From the NCBI RefSeq assembly GCF_024139115.2, contig NC_085140.1, forward strand, positions 421,054,283 through 421,118,282: 64,000 nucleotides of DNA, given 5' to 3'. The notes beneath the pieces were generated by a model that had not been told where the DNA came from, ran no database searches, and worked only from the letters and a program-made list of their open reading frames with translations. Of the stretch, positions 22,685 through 34,413 are shown in pieces. Within the stretch, counting starts at the first letter, position 1, and every line of letters begins with the position of its first letter. Source of the DNA: Armigeres subalbatus. Lineage: Eukaryota > Arthropoda > Insecta > Diptera > Culicidae. The position numbers and the translations under genes were made by a program.

Positions 22685-23100
22685 CAGGGTTTGCAGAAAT
22701 CACTCTCGATAGATAACGAACTACGGTAAAAGAGAGGCAAAAACTGCTCCGAATCATAACAAGCCATGATAACTAATTTATCAAACCTGTATACAAGACC
22801 GAAAAAACAGAAGCGGATAGGCAGCCCCCACAGAAAAATGGTGATTCACGCTTTGTTTTTGCTCCTTTCGTGTTGGTTAGTGCACAGCTGTGTAGAACAA
22901 GTTGAAATGCATCATCAGAGCCAGTGCTCCCCACATTTGGAGCTTTCTAAAAGAAATTTATCATGGGGTATAGCCTCCCGAATCAGTTCTCTATCATGAC
23001 AGCTGACGAAAAAAGTCTCTCGCGGTATGCTACACATCGTATATGTATACAGAGATGATAAGTGAGAGACTTGTTCTTTCTCTTTAGGATTCAATCCCTG
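22685..23100. mobile_element. hAT-type MITE, copy 1, with 8-bp target duplication
   Basis: Starts CAGGGTTTGCAGAAATC and ends GGATTCAATCCCTG. Perfect 8-bp duplication CTCGACTG at 22677-22684 and 23101-23108. A homologous copy of the same length is at 44950-45367. The CAGGG ends and 8-bp duplication fit the hAT superfamily. 416 bp and non-coding. Confidence 0.9.
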
Positions 23101-23309
23101 CTCGACTGTGTATTGTAATACAGTAGAAATAAGAAATTGTTCACGCGAAGAAATTTGTTTGTTTTTTGGGTTGAAATACAAATATAAATGATTATGCTTT
23201 TCTGAAAAATTACGTTCAACGCCAAAAACAAATTATAATCTCATTTCTCCAACATTTCCCACGTGCGGCATCTCCCCCTGAGGTGTGGCGTCTCACCCGG
23301 ATTTGACTT

Positions 23310-24430
23310 TTTTATTAAAATATAAATAGTACAGTCCGATTTTATTTGTTCTGCAAATGACTTCTACATAATGTAGTAGGATCTTTAAACTATCAAAAAC
23401 AATAAGAAGAGTTTCAATTGAACGTATTGTTTTGTAGAAAAAAAAGGGAGATAAGGAGGAAGGGAATAAGGGAAAAGGAAGATAGAAGAAAAAAAAAATT
23501 TACACCGAAAAACATCTCGCGGTAATTTTTGAAGATTGAAACAAGATGTATATTTTTCCGACGTTTCGACACGGGGATGCACTATGGGGATTTAGGCGAA
23601 CATTAATCGACTTTCGCCAATCATATTTTCAATCATTTTTTTCAAAGGTAAATACACAAGATAAGAAAACCCAAAAAATTGGTCCCTACGAGTTATAGTT
23701 TTTAATGTATTAGTTAGGCCGACACAAATATTTAAAAACAATTATGTCTCCCCTCGAGCTTCCATATCGTACAGACAAAATAGTGATATCATGAAGGAAA
23801 AAAAATCAAAATTCGAAGAAAACACTGAAAAATAGAGTTTTTTTTTTACTTTAAAAGCCAGCCACTATTTCTCCGCGGAGATATTTAGTTGGGGATCATA
23901 TTTTTGATGTATACTTCCAGATTCCCACGGAAAATCTTGCGCAAACTTGCGCCATTTTGAGAAAACATGATTTGAAAAAAAAACGCATCTGCCCCAAAAC
24001 TTGTCTTTTTTTCCTTAATGTACATCATAGCAACACAAGTATCAAAATTCTACTATAATAAACGTTCTTCCCTATTTGTTCGCCGTTTGGAAATTTATAT
24101 ATTTTTTGAAGAGTCAAAATATTAGGCCCTTTTTCAAAAGTTGGTCGCGAAATGACTGGGATTGTTGCTTAACAACATTATTCGGTTATGATAACATCAA
24201 AACATCTTATAAGGAAGAAAATATTTTGTCCGCCTGTTTGTATGGCTCCATAGTGGGATGGTGTCTTCATCAGGGGACAAATACTGTGTTTGTTCCTAGT
24301 CTATTGTTTGGTCTAACGTTATTTTCCCCTGGCGAAGACACCATCCCGGGTCGAAACGTCGGACAATTATACATCTTGTTTCAATTTTCAAGACTACGTA
24401 ACATTTCTTAAAATGGAATCTGAATATAAT
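23310..24430. other. Non-coding; two inverted copies of a CGAAACGTCGG block
   Basis: Minus strand 23580-23510 and plus strand 24335-24410 share TCGAAACGTCGGA, then ATATACATCTTGTTTCAAT. A third, diverged relative of the start (ATCCCGGTATCGAAACG) lies at about 31310-31327. I cannot assign the family. The rest is AT-rich. Confidence 0.5.
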
Positions 24431-24539
24431 CGATTACATGGCGCTAGTGTTGGATTGTGGTTTAAAGCAATAGAAGCATTGCCTTCTTAGAATAGGGGCC
24501 GTTATTACGCAAAGTGAGCGGATAGTGGTATAAGGCGAA

Positions 24540-24780
24540 AGAAGTGGATAATGCCATCTTTAAAAGAAGGCGTCTGCCTAGTATAAAGCGAGGGAGGAAT
24601 AATTCCTTCTTTAACTGGTAACGTGTGCCCGATTTAACGTGAAGGGCGGAGATAATGCCTTCGTTGAAAGAAAGCGTCTGACTGATGTAAAACGAAGGGA
24701 GAAGTAATACCTAATTTAACTGGTAGCGTATTCCCGGTACACGGCGGAGAGAGGAGATAATGCCTTCTTCAATTGAACAC
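24540..24780. repeat. Short tandem repeat, about 104-bp period
   Basis: GATAATGCC(A/T)TC recurs at 24547, 24651 and 24756, and TTTAACTGGTA(A/G)CGT recurs between. About 2.5 diverged copies. Confidence 0.6.
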
Positions 24781-24800
24781 GGTTGTTAGGTATAGCTTAC

Positions 24801-24825
24801 CTTAGCTTAGCTTAGCTTAGCTTAG
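24801..24825. repeat. (CTTAG)5 microsatellite
   Basis: Five perfect CTTAG units followed by ACTGACCGTACAT. Not the insect telomere unit TTAGG. Confidence 0.9.
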
Positions 24826-24829
24826 ACTG

Positions 24830-25763
24830 ACCGTACATATCAATGGTTGCTACTCCGTGATTGGTCAGAACTGGTGTAAATTGCACTTCGATCCAAGTGA
24901 ATAGTGGTTGGGATTTACCAGCTATTCTCGAAGTGCACGTTTCAGCAGCTCGCAAATGTTAACCAATAACGGCGCCGGCCAAGTCCTTACAGTCAGTTGG
25001 GAAAGGAAGGGAATGTTAGTGTGTGGTTATTGTTGCTACTAGAGACCGAGAATACCTCTGCATCTCCACAGTAACCACGGGAAGGGGGTTTTATTAGTTG
25101 GGTTGGGTAATTAGAAACATAGATCGGGATTCACAATGGAAAGTGATGTGATCTATGCAACTTCTATACTACTAATAAGAACGGATTTCGCAAAATATAA
25201 CACACATCCGTATTAGTATTCTGACTTATCGAACGCACAAAGAGGAACACAATATATTTTTTGATGATCGTGCGATCGCTCTACGTATTAATTAAAACAA
25301 AACACTAATATTTTATTGTTCATCCATCGTAAGGATTAACAATCAATGGCACAAAGTGGGCGATTGTTCATTTTAACGCGGGGAAAGTTGATAAAGAAAG
25401 GGTGTCAATAGTAAAGTTGGCTTTGGTGTTGTTACAATATCCTCTTGTATCGATTATTTGTGCTTAATCTGAGCCAATGGTTATTTGACTTAAATACAAA
25501 CTTTTACTATTCTTCACTATTCACAATTAAAAATTAATACGTTTGCTGAACGGATTACGTATCATAATGGCAAGCAATGTAGCAGGATTTATCTTGGAAA
25601 TTATTTTGAGACCAGATTTGTCATATGACTTACCTCTCGAATGCAGTCTGTGTCCAGCACCATTTTTATATTACCATAGAAACATCTTTTTTGTATGAGA
25701 ACTCCGGTGTTATTGAAGGCGAGGCGCCGGCTGTTTGCGTTTTATCCACGTCTAATTGTGCAA
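24830..25763. other. Non-coding, nothing firmly recognised
   Basis: No coding frame. The sequence after the CTTAG run may belong to a dispersed element, but no second copy occurs in this window. Confidence 0.4.
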
Positions 25764-26209
25764 TATACCGCCGGAAATAAGTATAAAGACAAGCATGATT
25801 TTCATACATTTTCATCATGATTGAGGATCGATATCTCGATTCGTAGTGATTCGATTTGGCTGAAATTTTACTAGGCACCTGTTTTTAACCTGATCTTTCG
25901 ATCTTTGAGTAAATTGTATACATCTCTGTTGATTTTGACCTCAAAATCTGGAAATAATTATAAAGACACCACTTTTTTATATGGAGCTCCATACAACGGA
26001 ACTGTCTTTATAATTATTTCCAACAAAAACGCGTATAACCAGAATATATGCAGAAATGTAACTATCATTGAATAAAAATTCAAGTCATTTTAGGCTTGTT
26101 GGCAAAAAATCAGCCCAATCGAATTGCTAAGATTCGAGATATTGACTTCCCAATATGGCCATTTTGTATGGAAACCGAGCTTGTCTTTATACTTATTTCC
26201 ACCAGTGTA
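25764..26209. mobile_element. Long inverted-repeat MITE (foldback), about 446 bp
   Basis: Right end GGAAATAAGTATAAAGACAA on the minus strand matches the left arm at 25773-25792. A second inverted pair, GGAAATAATTATAAAGACA at 25950 against 26007-26025, lies at the inner ends. Arms of roughly 200 bp align along most of their length. The outer ends are TATACCGCC and CCAGTGTA, so TA may be the target. Non-coding; minus-strand frames here are shadows. Confidence 0.8.
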
Positions 26210-26282
26210 CGTTCCATCAGCTCTTAAATGTTGATCATCAACGGTGCCATATCCAAATTTGTTTGTTAAGTATAAGGCAAAA

Positions 26283-26500
26283 AGTAGATTCTTTCGAACA
26301 AAAAATCGATTGGAAATTGTCTCGACCTTTATGGACATAAAAGTTCCAACGTGTTAACCTCATGATATACGAATGCAAACAAATGGTAACTTGGCTAAGA
26401 AACCTCGCAGCTAGTAATTGTGGAAGAACTGAGGTAACTCTAAGCTGCTAGTCGGGATTGTCCCAGTAGGAGATGTAAAGCCAAGGAAAACAAGAGTTAG
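26283..26500 (+). mobile_element. Feilai-type SINE, fragment without tRNA head
   Basis: Matches the body of the SINE at 39999-40284: GATTGGAAATTGTCTCGACC, then CCTCATGATATACGAATGCA, AACCTCGCAGCTA, and TGTCCCAGTAGGAGATGTAA. The tRNA-like first part is missing, consistent with a 5'-truncated insertion. Confidence 0.8.
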
Positions 26501-26729
26501 CTGAAGAAAAAGAATAAGCCATTGGTAATCTAAGAAAATGACAATCTGCTGAATTCTGCATTATTCTTAACTGTTTGTGTGAAAACTGTTTCTTTTATAT
26601 TTTAGTAAAAAACGGCTACTCAGTCTTCTTTTAGTAATAGCAATGGCGCTAGTAACAATGGTTCCGAAAAAATGTACCAACAAACAAAATTTTCAACCGT
26701 GATAGTTAAAGTTAGATCAAACAATAGAC

Positions 26730-26750
26730 AAAAACAACAGTATTTCCCCC
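26730..26750 (+). repeat. Target-site duplication, left, of the Jockey element
   Basis: Core CAACAGTATTTCCCCC, preceded by AAAAA, repeated at 31277-31292 right after the poly(A) tail. Confidence 0.88.
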
Positions 26751-27016
26751 AGACCGCATTGTGCTTTCGTGCTGTGCGGTTCTTTCTCTCTTTGCGGAAG
26801 GAAGTTTTTAATACTACCCGAAGCTATTTTAATTTCAACGGTGCTTCTTAGCGCTATTTGTACCCACTGATCCCGTTACGATCTTTGCAAGGACCCGTGC
26901 CTTCGTTTTACGTTGGACCCGTTTGCGGAAGTAAAATTCCGACAAGCGGTGGTAATCCTGCAGGGACACCGTTCTGGGAAAAAACCTCTTAGAAGGTCAC
27001 GTCTCCACGCTCAGCA

Positions 27017-28418
27017 ATGAGTATTAACAAAAACGAGAGGAAGGGGGAGTCTCTGAATTCTCCACTTCCTTCAAAGAAACAAGGTTTCAAGACCATCCTG
27101 CCCAAGCGCGGAAAAAATAGAAGGAAGCTGGAGAATTCAGATATTCCTTCTAACTCTAATATCGGAAATAATTCTTCTCCAATCGAACTGAGCAATCAGT
27201 TCGATTTGATTAATGAAAATTAAGAAATTGAGCAAATCGAATCTACCTCTAGCCCAGGTGATTCGATTCATGCGAAAAAGCAAAGGATTCCGCCAATTGT
27301 GGTATCTGTTGCCGAGTTTTCTGGCTTCCGGAATGAGATCTTGAGTAACCTTCAGGGGATCAAGGTTTCATTTCAGATTGCTAGGAAAGGTGACTGCCGC
27401 GTTTTGCCGGGATCCTTTGACGATCGCAAACGTCTTCTTCACTATTTAACTGAGAAGCGCCATAAATTCTTCACATACGACGACAAAACTGAGCGATTGT
27501 TCAAAGTCGTCTTGAAAGGTCTCCCAGTGATGACAAATCACTGGATGAGATTAAAATTGAAATTTCTCAATTACTTGGATTTTCACCAGTCCAAGTAATT
27601 AAGATGAAAAAGAAATCCCATTCTGGTACTTCCCAGAGGGTTTAGTTCATTTTAACAAAAGTGAACTAAATAATATGAAAAGTTTGGAAAAGGCCTGTAT
27701 TATGTCTCATGTCCGTGTTACATGGGAACATTTCCGCAGGCCTGGGGGAAATTTCCAAAACCCTACCCAGTGCCGTAAGTGCCAAAAGTGGGGTCATGGA
27801 ACCAAACATTGCCACATGAATGCTAAATGCATGATTTGTGGTGGAACCTCTCACGCCAAGGACGCATGTCCTGTGAGAGAAGATTCCAATAAATTTAAGT
27901 GCGCAAACTGTGGGGGCAATCATAAATCCAATTTCTGGGAATGCCCTTCACGCAAAAAAGGTTTGAATTCTCGTGCAAAATTGATGACGGGAAATTCCAA
28001 TCGGATCCCAGATTCGACGGGTAGAAATTTTTCAAACGCTCAAATTTCTAAACCGGTTACCGGTCGAGCAATTCATACCCACCACAATTCACAAACAAAT
28101 TTTGCCGCTCGTCAACGGGTAGCAAGCACTTCAGTAAATTCCAATTTTTCCAATGTACCTACGTATGCAAACATCGCTGCTGGTAGACAAAATTTCTCTT
28201 CTCAAAATGAGGTTTATACCCATGTCCCAACGGAAAATAACGGTCATGTTGTAGATTTAGGTAGCATGACTGCTTCCGATTTAGATTTTTTAACTGAACA
28301 ATTGTATCACATGATTGATGCAATGTTCAAAGCAAATACCATTCCTGAAGCTGTTCAGGTTGGTATAAAGTACACACAAAAAATTGTTATCGGACTCCGT
28401 TTTAATGGATCTAAATAA
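27017..28418 (+). pseudogene. Jockey ORF1 (Gag-like, three CCHC knuckles), broken
   Basis: Nucleic-acid-binding protein of the element. The first segment (ATG at 27017) stops at 27221 by a TAA, and the same frame resumes to about 27525. A frameshift follows, then the zinc-knuckle part from 27675 to the stop at 28416-28418. Knuckles seen: CRKCQKWGHGTKHC, CMICGGTSHAKDAC and CANCGGNHKSNFWEC. The 3' end overlaps the ORF2 ATG (28405) by 14 bp in another frame, the usual layout of this clade. Confidence 0.85.
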
Positions 28419-30997
28419 TTGTGTGAAAGTTCTAAATTGGAATGCCCGCTCTCTAAAGGGTAAGGAAGATGAATTATTCAACAGTTCATAATGTGCATAT
28501 TGCCATTATAACTGAAACGTATTTAAAACCAGGACTCTCCATTAAAAGAGATCCAAACTATTTTATCTACAGAAATGATCATCTTGACAGCGCCTGTGGT
28601 GGGGTCGCCATTGTCATTAATAGACGTATCAAACATAAATTATTTTCTTCGTTTGAAACCAAAGTTTTGAAACCTTGGGAGTTTCTGTTGAAACAAATTT
28701 TGGACAATTTTCCTTCATTGCAGCCTACTTGCCTTTTCAATGCAATGGACAGCAAAAGAATTTGTTGAAAGCTGATCTTCAAATTCTGACTCGCAACAAA
28801 TCAAAATTCTTCGTAATTGGTGACTTCAATGCCAAACACCGTTCATGGAATAATGCTCAAAGCAATTCCAACGGCAACATTTTATTTGAAGATTGTTCTG
28901 CGGGATATTATACTATTCAATATCCCAATGGACCAACTTGTTTTTCTTCCAGTCGAAATCCTTCTACAATTGATTTAGTTTTAACGGATTCAAGTCAGCT
29001 GTGTGGCCAATTGGTAACTCATGCTGACTTTGACTCTGATCACCTTCCTGTGACATTTGAAATCTCACAAGAAGCCATTTATAATCCAATCAGCTCTACT
29101 TTAAATTATCATAGAGCTGATTGGGATTTATATAAAACGTATATCGATAGGAATTTTGATGTTGATATTCCTCTCGATACCAAAAGTGATATTGATAATG
29201 CTCTCGTATCTTTGACAAATTTAATTGTCGAAGCCAGAGGCATTGCAATTCCGAAATGTGAAGTTAAATTCAACTCCATTATTATTGACGACGATCTTCA
29301 GCTACTGATCCGTCTTAAAAATGTGAGAAGAAGGCAATACCAAAGAACTCGCGATCCCGCGTTGAAAGTTATTTGGCGAGATTTACAAAATGAAATTAAA
29401 AAACGTTTCGCTATTCTGAGAAATATCAACTTTGAGAATAATGTCTCGAAGTTGGATCCCAGTTCGAAACCCTTTTGGAAATTAACGAAAATTCTTAAAA
29501 AACCTCAAAAGCCAATTCCAGCGCTTAAAGAGGGAAATAAAATTTTATTAACAAATGGCGAAAAGGCTCAAAAACTTGCTCAGCAGCTCGAGAGTGCCCA
29601 TAATTTTAGTCTAGGTCTCACTAGTCCAATTGAGGATCAGGTTACACGGAGCTTCGAAGACATTCTCAATCAAGAGATTGTTTTTGACCCTTCGTTGGGA
29701 ACCAATTTGGATGAAGTGAGATCTATTACTAGAAAATTTAAAAATATGAAAGCCCCGGGTGATGATGGTATTTTCTACATACTTATCAAAAAACTTCCTG
29801 AGAGCTCTTTATCATTTTTGGTTAATTTATTTAACAAATGTTTTCAATTGGCATACTTCCCAGATAAATGGAAAAACGCCAAAGTTGTTCCAATTTTGAA
29901 GCCGGACAATCCAGCTAAGGCTTCTAGTTATCGCTCAATCAGTTTGCTTTCTTCAATAAGCAAACTGTTTGGAAAGATTATTTGAAATAGAATGATGGTT
30001 CATATTAATGACAATTCTATTTTTGCTGATGAGCAATTTGGTTTTCGCCATGGGCATTCAACCACTCATCAGTTATTAAGAGTTACGAACTTAATTCGGC
30101 TCAACAAATCTGAAGGATATTCGACTGGAGTTGCTCTTCTTGATATAGAGAAAGCATTTGACAGTGTTTTGCATGAAGGTTTGATTGTAAAATTGATGAA
30201 TTTTAATTTTCCTCTGTACATCATTAAACTGGTCCAAAATTATTTATCAGATCGCTCACTGCAGGTAAACTATCAGAATACTAAGTCTGATAGATTACCT
30301 GTAAGGGGTGGTGTCCCCCAGGTCAGCATACTGGGGCCCCTATTGTATAACATTTTACTTCTGACTTACCTGATTTACCACCAGGGTGTCAAAATCTTTG
30401 TTTGCAGATGACACGGGCCTTTCAGCCAAAGGGCGAAGCCTTCGTGTCATTTGTAGTAGATTGCAAAAAGTTTGGATATTTTCTCCACTTACTTGCAAAA
30501 ATGGAAAATTTCCCGAATGCTTCCAAAACTCAGCTTATAATTTTCCCACATAAGCCGAGAGCTTCTTATTTGAAACCTTCTAGCAGACATACTGTCACTA
30601 TGAATGGTGTTCCAATTAATTGGTCTATGAAGCTAAATATTTAGGACTTCTGCTAGATCAAAAATTAACTTTTAAAAATCACATTGAAGGCCTTCAAGCC
30701 AAATGTAACAAATATATTAAGTGCCTATATCCACTTATAAACAGAAAATCAAAACTTTGTCTTAAGAACAAACTTTTGATTTACAAACAAATTTTTAGAC
30801 CTGCCATGTTGTATGCTGTGCCAATATGGACTAGTTGCTGCAATACCAGAAAGAAGGCACTCCAGAGGATTCAAAATAAAATTTTGAAAATGATTCTGAA
30901 GTTGCCTCCGTGGTATAGTACCAATGAACTTCATAGAATTTCTAATATTGAGACATTGCAACAAATGTCCAACAAAATAATTTCCAATTTTAGATAA
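28405..30997 (+). pseudogene. Jockey ORF2 (endonuclease and reverse transcriptase), broken
   Basis: APE endonuclease motifs LNWNARSL, TETYL, GDFNAKH near 28820 and DSDHLPV near 29035. RT with APGDDGI, QFGFRHGHSTTHQL, LLDIEKAFDSV, a degraded GGVPQ(V)SILGP and the catalytic FADDT near 30402. C-terminal part runs to 30997. Breaks: frameshifts near 28460 and 28675, a TGA at 29983-29985, a frameshift near 30395, and others near 30470 and 30625. The 436-codon segment 28675-29985 is the longest intact piece. No RNase H follows. Confidence 0.9.
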
Positions 30998-31412
30998 AAA
31001 TCGTTGCAATCTTCTATTGCAACGATTAACTCCTTGTACCCTTAGTATAAAATAGGTTAAGTTTAGTTTAAGTAGAAAACATTGTAATTCCTACATGGTT
31101 CAATTCAACCAGAGGAAAAAATTCTAACTGCTAGAGGCAATTGAAATGTATTAATAATAACTAAAAGCGTAACATAGCAAATAAGGATGATAGTGTTAAG
31201 AATACACGGAACACCTAGTCTAAGAGATGAATGCATGTATTAGATAATAAGCAAATAAAATTAGTAAAAAAAAAAACAACAGTATTTCCCCCCTGAGGAA
31301 GGCACAATCCCGGTATCGAAACGTTGGGTAAATAACATACTTGTTTTACTAAATGAATACTGAGTAGCCGTCTATATATTCTTAACAAAAAAAATGCCAA
31401 TCTGCCAAATAG

Positions 31413-31500
31413 GAGTTGTTCAAAAATTACGTCCAAGGTTTGAAGGGGGAGGGGAAAGGGGGGTCCACCTTGTGTTACGTCCGCCAAAAAAAGTACCTTA
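31413..31500. repeat. Fragment of the GTTCAAAAATTACGTCC MITE family
   Basis: GTTGTTCAAAAATTACGTCC, then AAGGTTTGAAGGGGGAGG, like the left end of the element at 40303-40675. No matching right end. Confidence 0.6.
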
Positions 31501-33170
31501 TTACATTTTAGAAACAATTTGATTAGCTAAAAAATGTTTTAATTTGCTATTGAATGAGATCCGAAAATGAGATCCGGGAAAAGGTTTTCGGCGAAATGTT
31601 ATACAATCCAAAAAACATTTCGACATTCCACGAATTATACCAATTCTTCGAAAGACATCTTGCGGAAGGCACCTTTTCACCGTAAGGCATTTTGCGGAAT
31701 GTACTTTTTTACCGAAATTTTGTTCCGCGGAATGCCTTTTGGCAAAATAAATATTATTGCTGAAATATTTATTGAATTCTACTTAACTACATGGTGCTAG
31801 TGTTTTGTAATCCGGTCTAAATTCTTTTGGATTGTGGTTTAAAGCAATAATAGAAAGCAATGTAAATATTTTTTATGTACTTTTTTATTATACACATTTT
31901 AAGCCATATGAAACATATCACTTGTAATTGAAGTGTTGAAAGTTGCTTAAAATATTAGCACCAGTAAGGTGCGATGCACCTACTACGTAAGATCTTGGGG
32001 GAGATGGACATGCTTTTCCTTACGCTTCACAAAAAAACAAAGGTGGAAGAACGTGTTGGAAAAATATATGACAAATTCCACACGTAATTAGTTACACTTA
32101 ATAATTTAATTTAGCGGAGACGAGCCAGCCTCGGGCTGAAAGTCTCTTTAATAAAGACACAAAAAAAAATTTACCTATTTTTGCTATCATTTATTTCTGC
32201 GACAAAACAAAGACACTGGAAATAACCCTACAGAGGAGTAAATGCGAGTATCTGATAAAATGCAAATAGCCTTTTTTCTCTGCTATATAGTCTTGCCCGA
32301 TGGTGGCTCGTCGCTAAATATTCAGTTGTATGAAATGGTATAGTGCAAACGTCAAACGAATTGCATCATCGGTTAAAAAACTTTCCCAATTAGTATAGTT
32401 GAACTTTTGATCTTTTATTAGAGGCCCGTCATCTCCTGCTCGATAATGGAGATTTTACCGACTATAGACCAACTTGTAAGATCTTATGCTATTCCAAATA
32501 ATAAACAAAGCATAAATTTATACTGTTTCCTATTTCTGAAATTGCAAGTAAGCATGATTGCAAATTAAAATGAATAAATACTTTGTACTCTAGTTTTTAA
32601 TTAGGATGAATCGGGAAATTTAATTTCAATAATAGATCCGCATCTGCGTTCATACGGGAGCGGTTGAAATAATCCATAATTTTGGCCATATGATCCATAG
32701 AGCTTAAAAATTTTGTGGATTAATTTATATAGATTTATTGGTCTTCTTTCCAAGCGTTATGGATCATCAAAATCATGGATCATATTACTGTAATTATGGA
32801 TCATCATCACGTTCCAAGGATTTATTTGTCATTCGTTCATGGGAAAATAGTAGGAATGGTCATCATTTTCTTGATCATGTCTAAAGGAACATATTTTCCT
32901 ATTGATTGCTAAATTATTCTTTATGGATATGTACTCCTGAACTATTTATGGATTAATGGTAGAGTTTTATGGAACAATCGATTTTCATTTTGCTATGGAT
33001 CGTTTTTTATTTCACTTAACAGGGCAAAGTATTGGCTGCAAATCAAATATAACCAGATTGGTGCAAAGTGCTTATGAATTCGATAAGCTAATGTTGGTTC
33101 AGTTCAATCAAAGTTAATTGCCTATGTTCCGGGTATTAAACCACCCGATTTGGACATTAATTTACAAAGT
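31500..33170. other. Non-coding
   Basis: No gene. About 31620-31760 contains degenerate phrases (TTGCGGAAGGC, TTGCGGAATG, CGCGGAATGCC). About 32690-32810 contains several copies of ATGGATCAT. At 32110-32155 GAGACGAGCCAGCC...AAAGTCTCTTTAATAAAGAC may be the 3' end of a retroelement. None is firm. Confidence 0.4.
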
Positions 33171-33171
33171 C

Positions 33172-33504
33172 CTGAAAACTCAGATGTGAATATGTACATT
33201 ATTTGGAAGATTTTGATTTGAAAATGTATTGGAGGTAACTACTTTCTCTTCGATGGGACTCGAACCCACGACCCTCAGGACGCTAGACTGGTGTTTTTAA
33301 CCAACTAAGCTACGAAGGACCACCGTCAGCCCAAGTTGCGAAGGCTGACGATGGTCCTTCGTAGTTTAGTAGGTTAAAAGCACGAGTCTAGCGTACTGAG
33401 GGCGATGGGTTCGAGTCCCATCGAAAGGAAAGTAGTTACCTCCAATACATTTTTCAAATAAAAATCTTCCACATAATGTACATATTCACATCTGAGTTTT
33501 CAGA
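33172..33504. repeat. Head-to-head inverted repeat of two tRNA-like units
   Basis: Arms of about 160 bp meet near 33338. Each arm holds a tRNA-like unit: on the minus strand 33320-33246 CTTCGTAGCTTAGTTGGTTA and GTGGGTTCGAGTCCCATCG; on the plus strand 33350-33424 CTTCGTAGTTTAGTAGGTTA and ATGGGTTCGAGTCCCATCG. The outer parts (AAGTAGTTACCTCCAATACA to GAGTTTTCAG) are shared non-tRNA sequence. Acceptor stems are imperfect and the units are joined to common flanks, so I read SINE-type heads rather than working tRNA genes. Confidence 0.8.
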
Positions 33505-33734
33505 ACATTGTAATGTTGATTGTTTATCGAGCGTGATAACAAGGAGGCAATTTCGATTCGATTACATCCCAGGAACTGGAACCATCACAATCTAACTGTT
33601 GGTCACTCATCGCAACAGTAGCGTTCTTTCATTTCGGCTTGAACTGTTTGGATTTTTTAGATTTTAGATTAGATTTTTTTAGTTGTGATATTTTTGAAAA
33701 TTGAAATGTCTGACATTTTTAGTACTGGAATGCA

Positions 33735-33740
33735 TTTATT
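33735..33740 (-). terminator. Poly(A) signal of CSP copy 4
   Basis: AATAAA on the minus strand about 150 nt past the stop, in the context TTTATTGTCACA shared with CSP copy 5. Confidence 0.6.
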
Positions 33741-33891
33741 GTCACAACAAGTTCATCTACACTGGGAATTCAACAGAACTACATTTATACAATTATGGCG
33801 TTGTTATCCGATCACAAAACATAAGACACTTTAAACGTATGCCATTGTCAAAATATCCAAATCCAGTCCCTATCACAGAACCAATTTCGGC

Positions 33892-34269
33892 TTACAGATT
33901 GATTCCATCCTTTCCGGCGTACTTCTGGACATATTTGTTGTCTGGATCGTACTTGGCCTTCAGAGCAGTCCATTCCTCCGGCTTGTTCTCGGTCAGGTAC
34001 TTGATGACCTTTGTGCTGGTCGTTTGCTGCTTCTCGCTACACTTGGCACAGTTGTTTTCCAGAGCTTCGGGCAGGACTCGCTTCAGTTCATTACCTTCCG
34101 CAGTGCAGGGGCCGTTATCCAACAAGCAGTTGAAATAGTTCTTGAACAAACGTTCCGATTGTAGGATCTCATCGGTATCGATGCTGTCGTACTTGGTGGT
34201 GTACTTGTCGTCCTGAGGCCGGGCAGCAACCACGGCAAACAAGGCCAGAGCAACGATGAAGAACTTCAT
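33892..34269 (-). CDS. Chemosensory protein (CSP / OS-D family), copy 4
   Basis: Predicted secreted 125-residue CSP with signal peptide [16 protein letters not shown], mature start [12 protein letters not shown], cysteines at 48, 55, 74 and 77 (CX6CX18CX2C), and a short AGKDGINL tail lacking the ADAD insertion. An in-frame ATG at 34347 would add 26 residues, but that stretch contains the 5'-UTR intron (donor GAG/GTGGGT from 34355, acceptor TTGCAG at 34285), so the start is 34269. The protein is nearly identical to copy 3 up to the C-terminal tail (one D/E and one D/E difference seen). Poly(A) signal at 33735-33740. Confidence 0.96.
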   Translation of the reverse strand: MKFFIVALALFAVVAARPQDDKYTTKYDSIDTDEILQSERLFKNYFNCLLDNGPCTAEGNELKRVLPEALENNCAKCSEKQQTTSTKVIKYLTENKPEEWTALKAKYDPDNKYVQKYAGKDGINL

Positions 34270-34413
34270 TTTTTTTCTGTTTAGCTGCAATGATAATAAT
34301 TGGTTCGTAAGAAGAGGATCCAATAAAATATTATAATCCTTGAACAACTACCCACCTCGATGCTTGAAGGAGTGTTGACTTGATACTATTCTCATATCAA
34401 ATCAAACAGCAGC

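Larger units (their letters stand above)
21098..23304. mobile_element. About 2.2-kb TIR DNA element, with others nested in it
   Basis: The left end AAATCCGGGTGAGATGCCGC from 21099 is inverted at the right end (GGCGTCTCACCCGGATTT, ending 23304). A second GATGCCGCAC follows on both sides, so the inverted ends extend to about 45 bp. No transposase frame is readable. Two other elements lie inside (21876-22414 and 22685-23100). A third, solitary left end lies at 18634. Confidence 0.65.
26751..31271 (+). mobile_element. Full-length Jockey-clade (Juan-like) non-LTR retrotransposon, inactive
   Basis: About 4.5 kb from AGACCGCATTGTGC to a poly(A) run, flanked by a 16-21-bp target duplication. ORF1 with three zinc knuckles, and ORF2 with endonuclease and RT but no RNase H, as in the Jockey clade. 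Juan is the mosquito member I would compare first. Both ORFs contain stops and frameshifts. Confidence 0.9.

Noticed and set aside
33246..33424. Two tRNA genes
   Set aside because: A and B boxes are present, but acceptor stems pair poorly, the D arm is weak, and both units are joined to shared non-tRNA flanks in an inverted repeat.
33892..34347. N-terminally extended CSP (start at 34347), and the same at 41910
   Set aside because: The extensions cross clear 5'-UTR introns and would bury the signal peptide.
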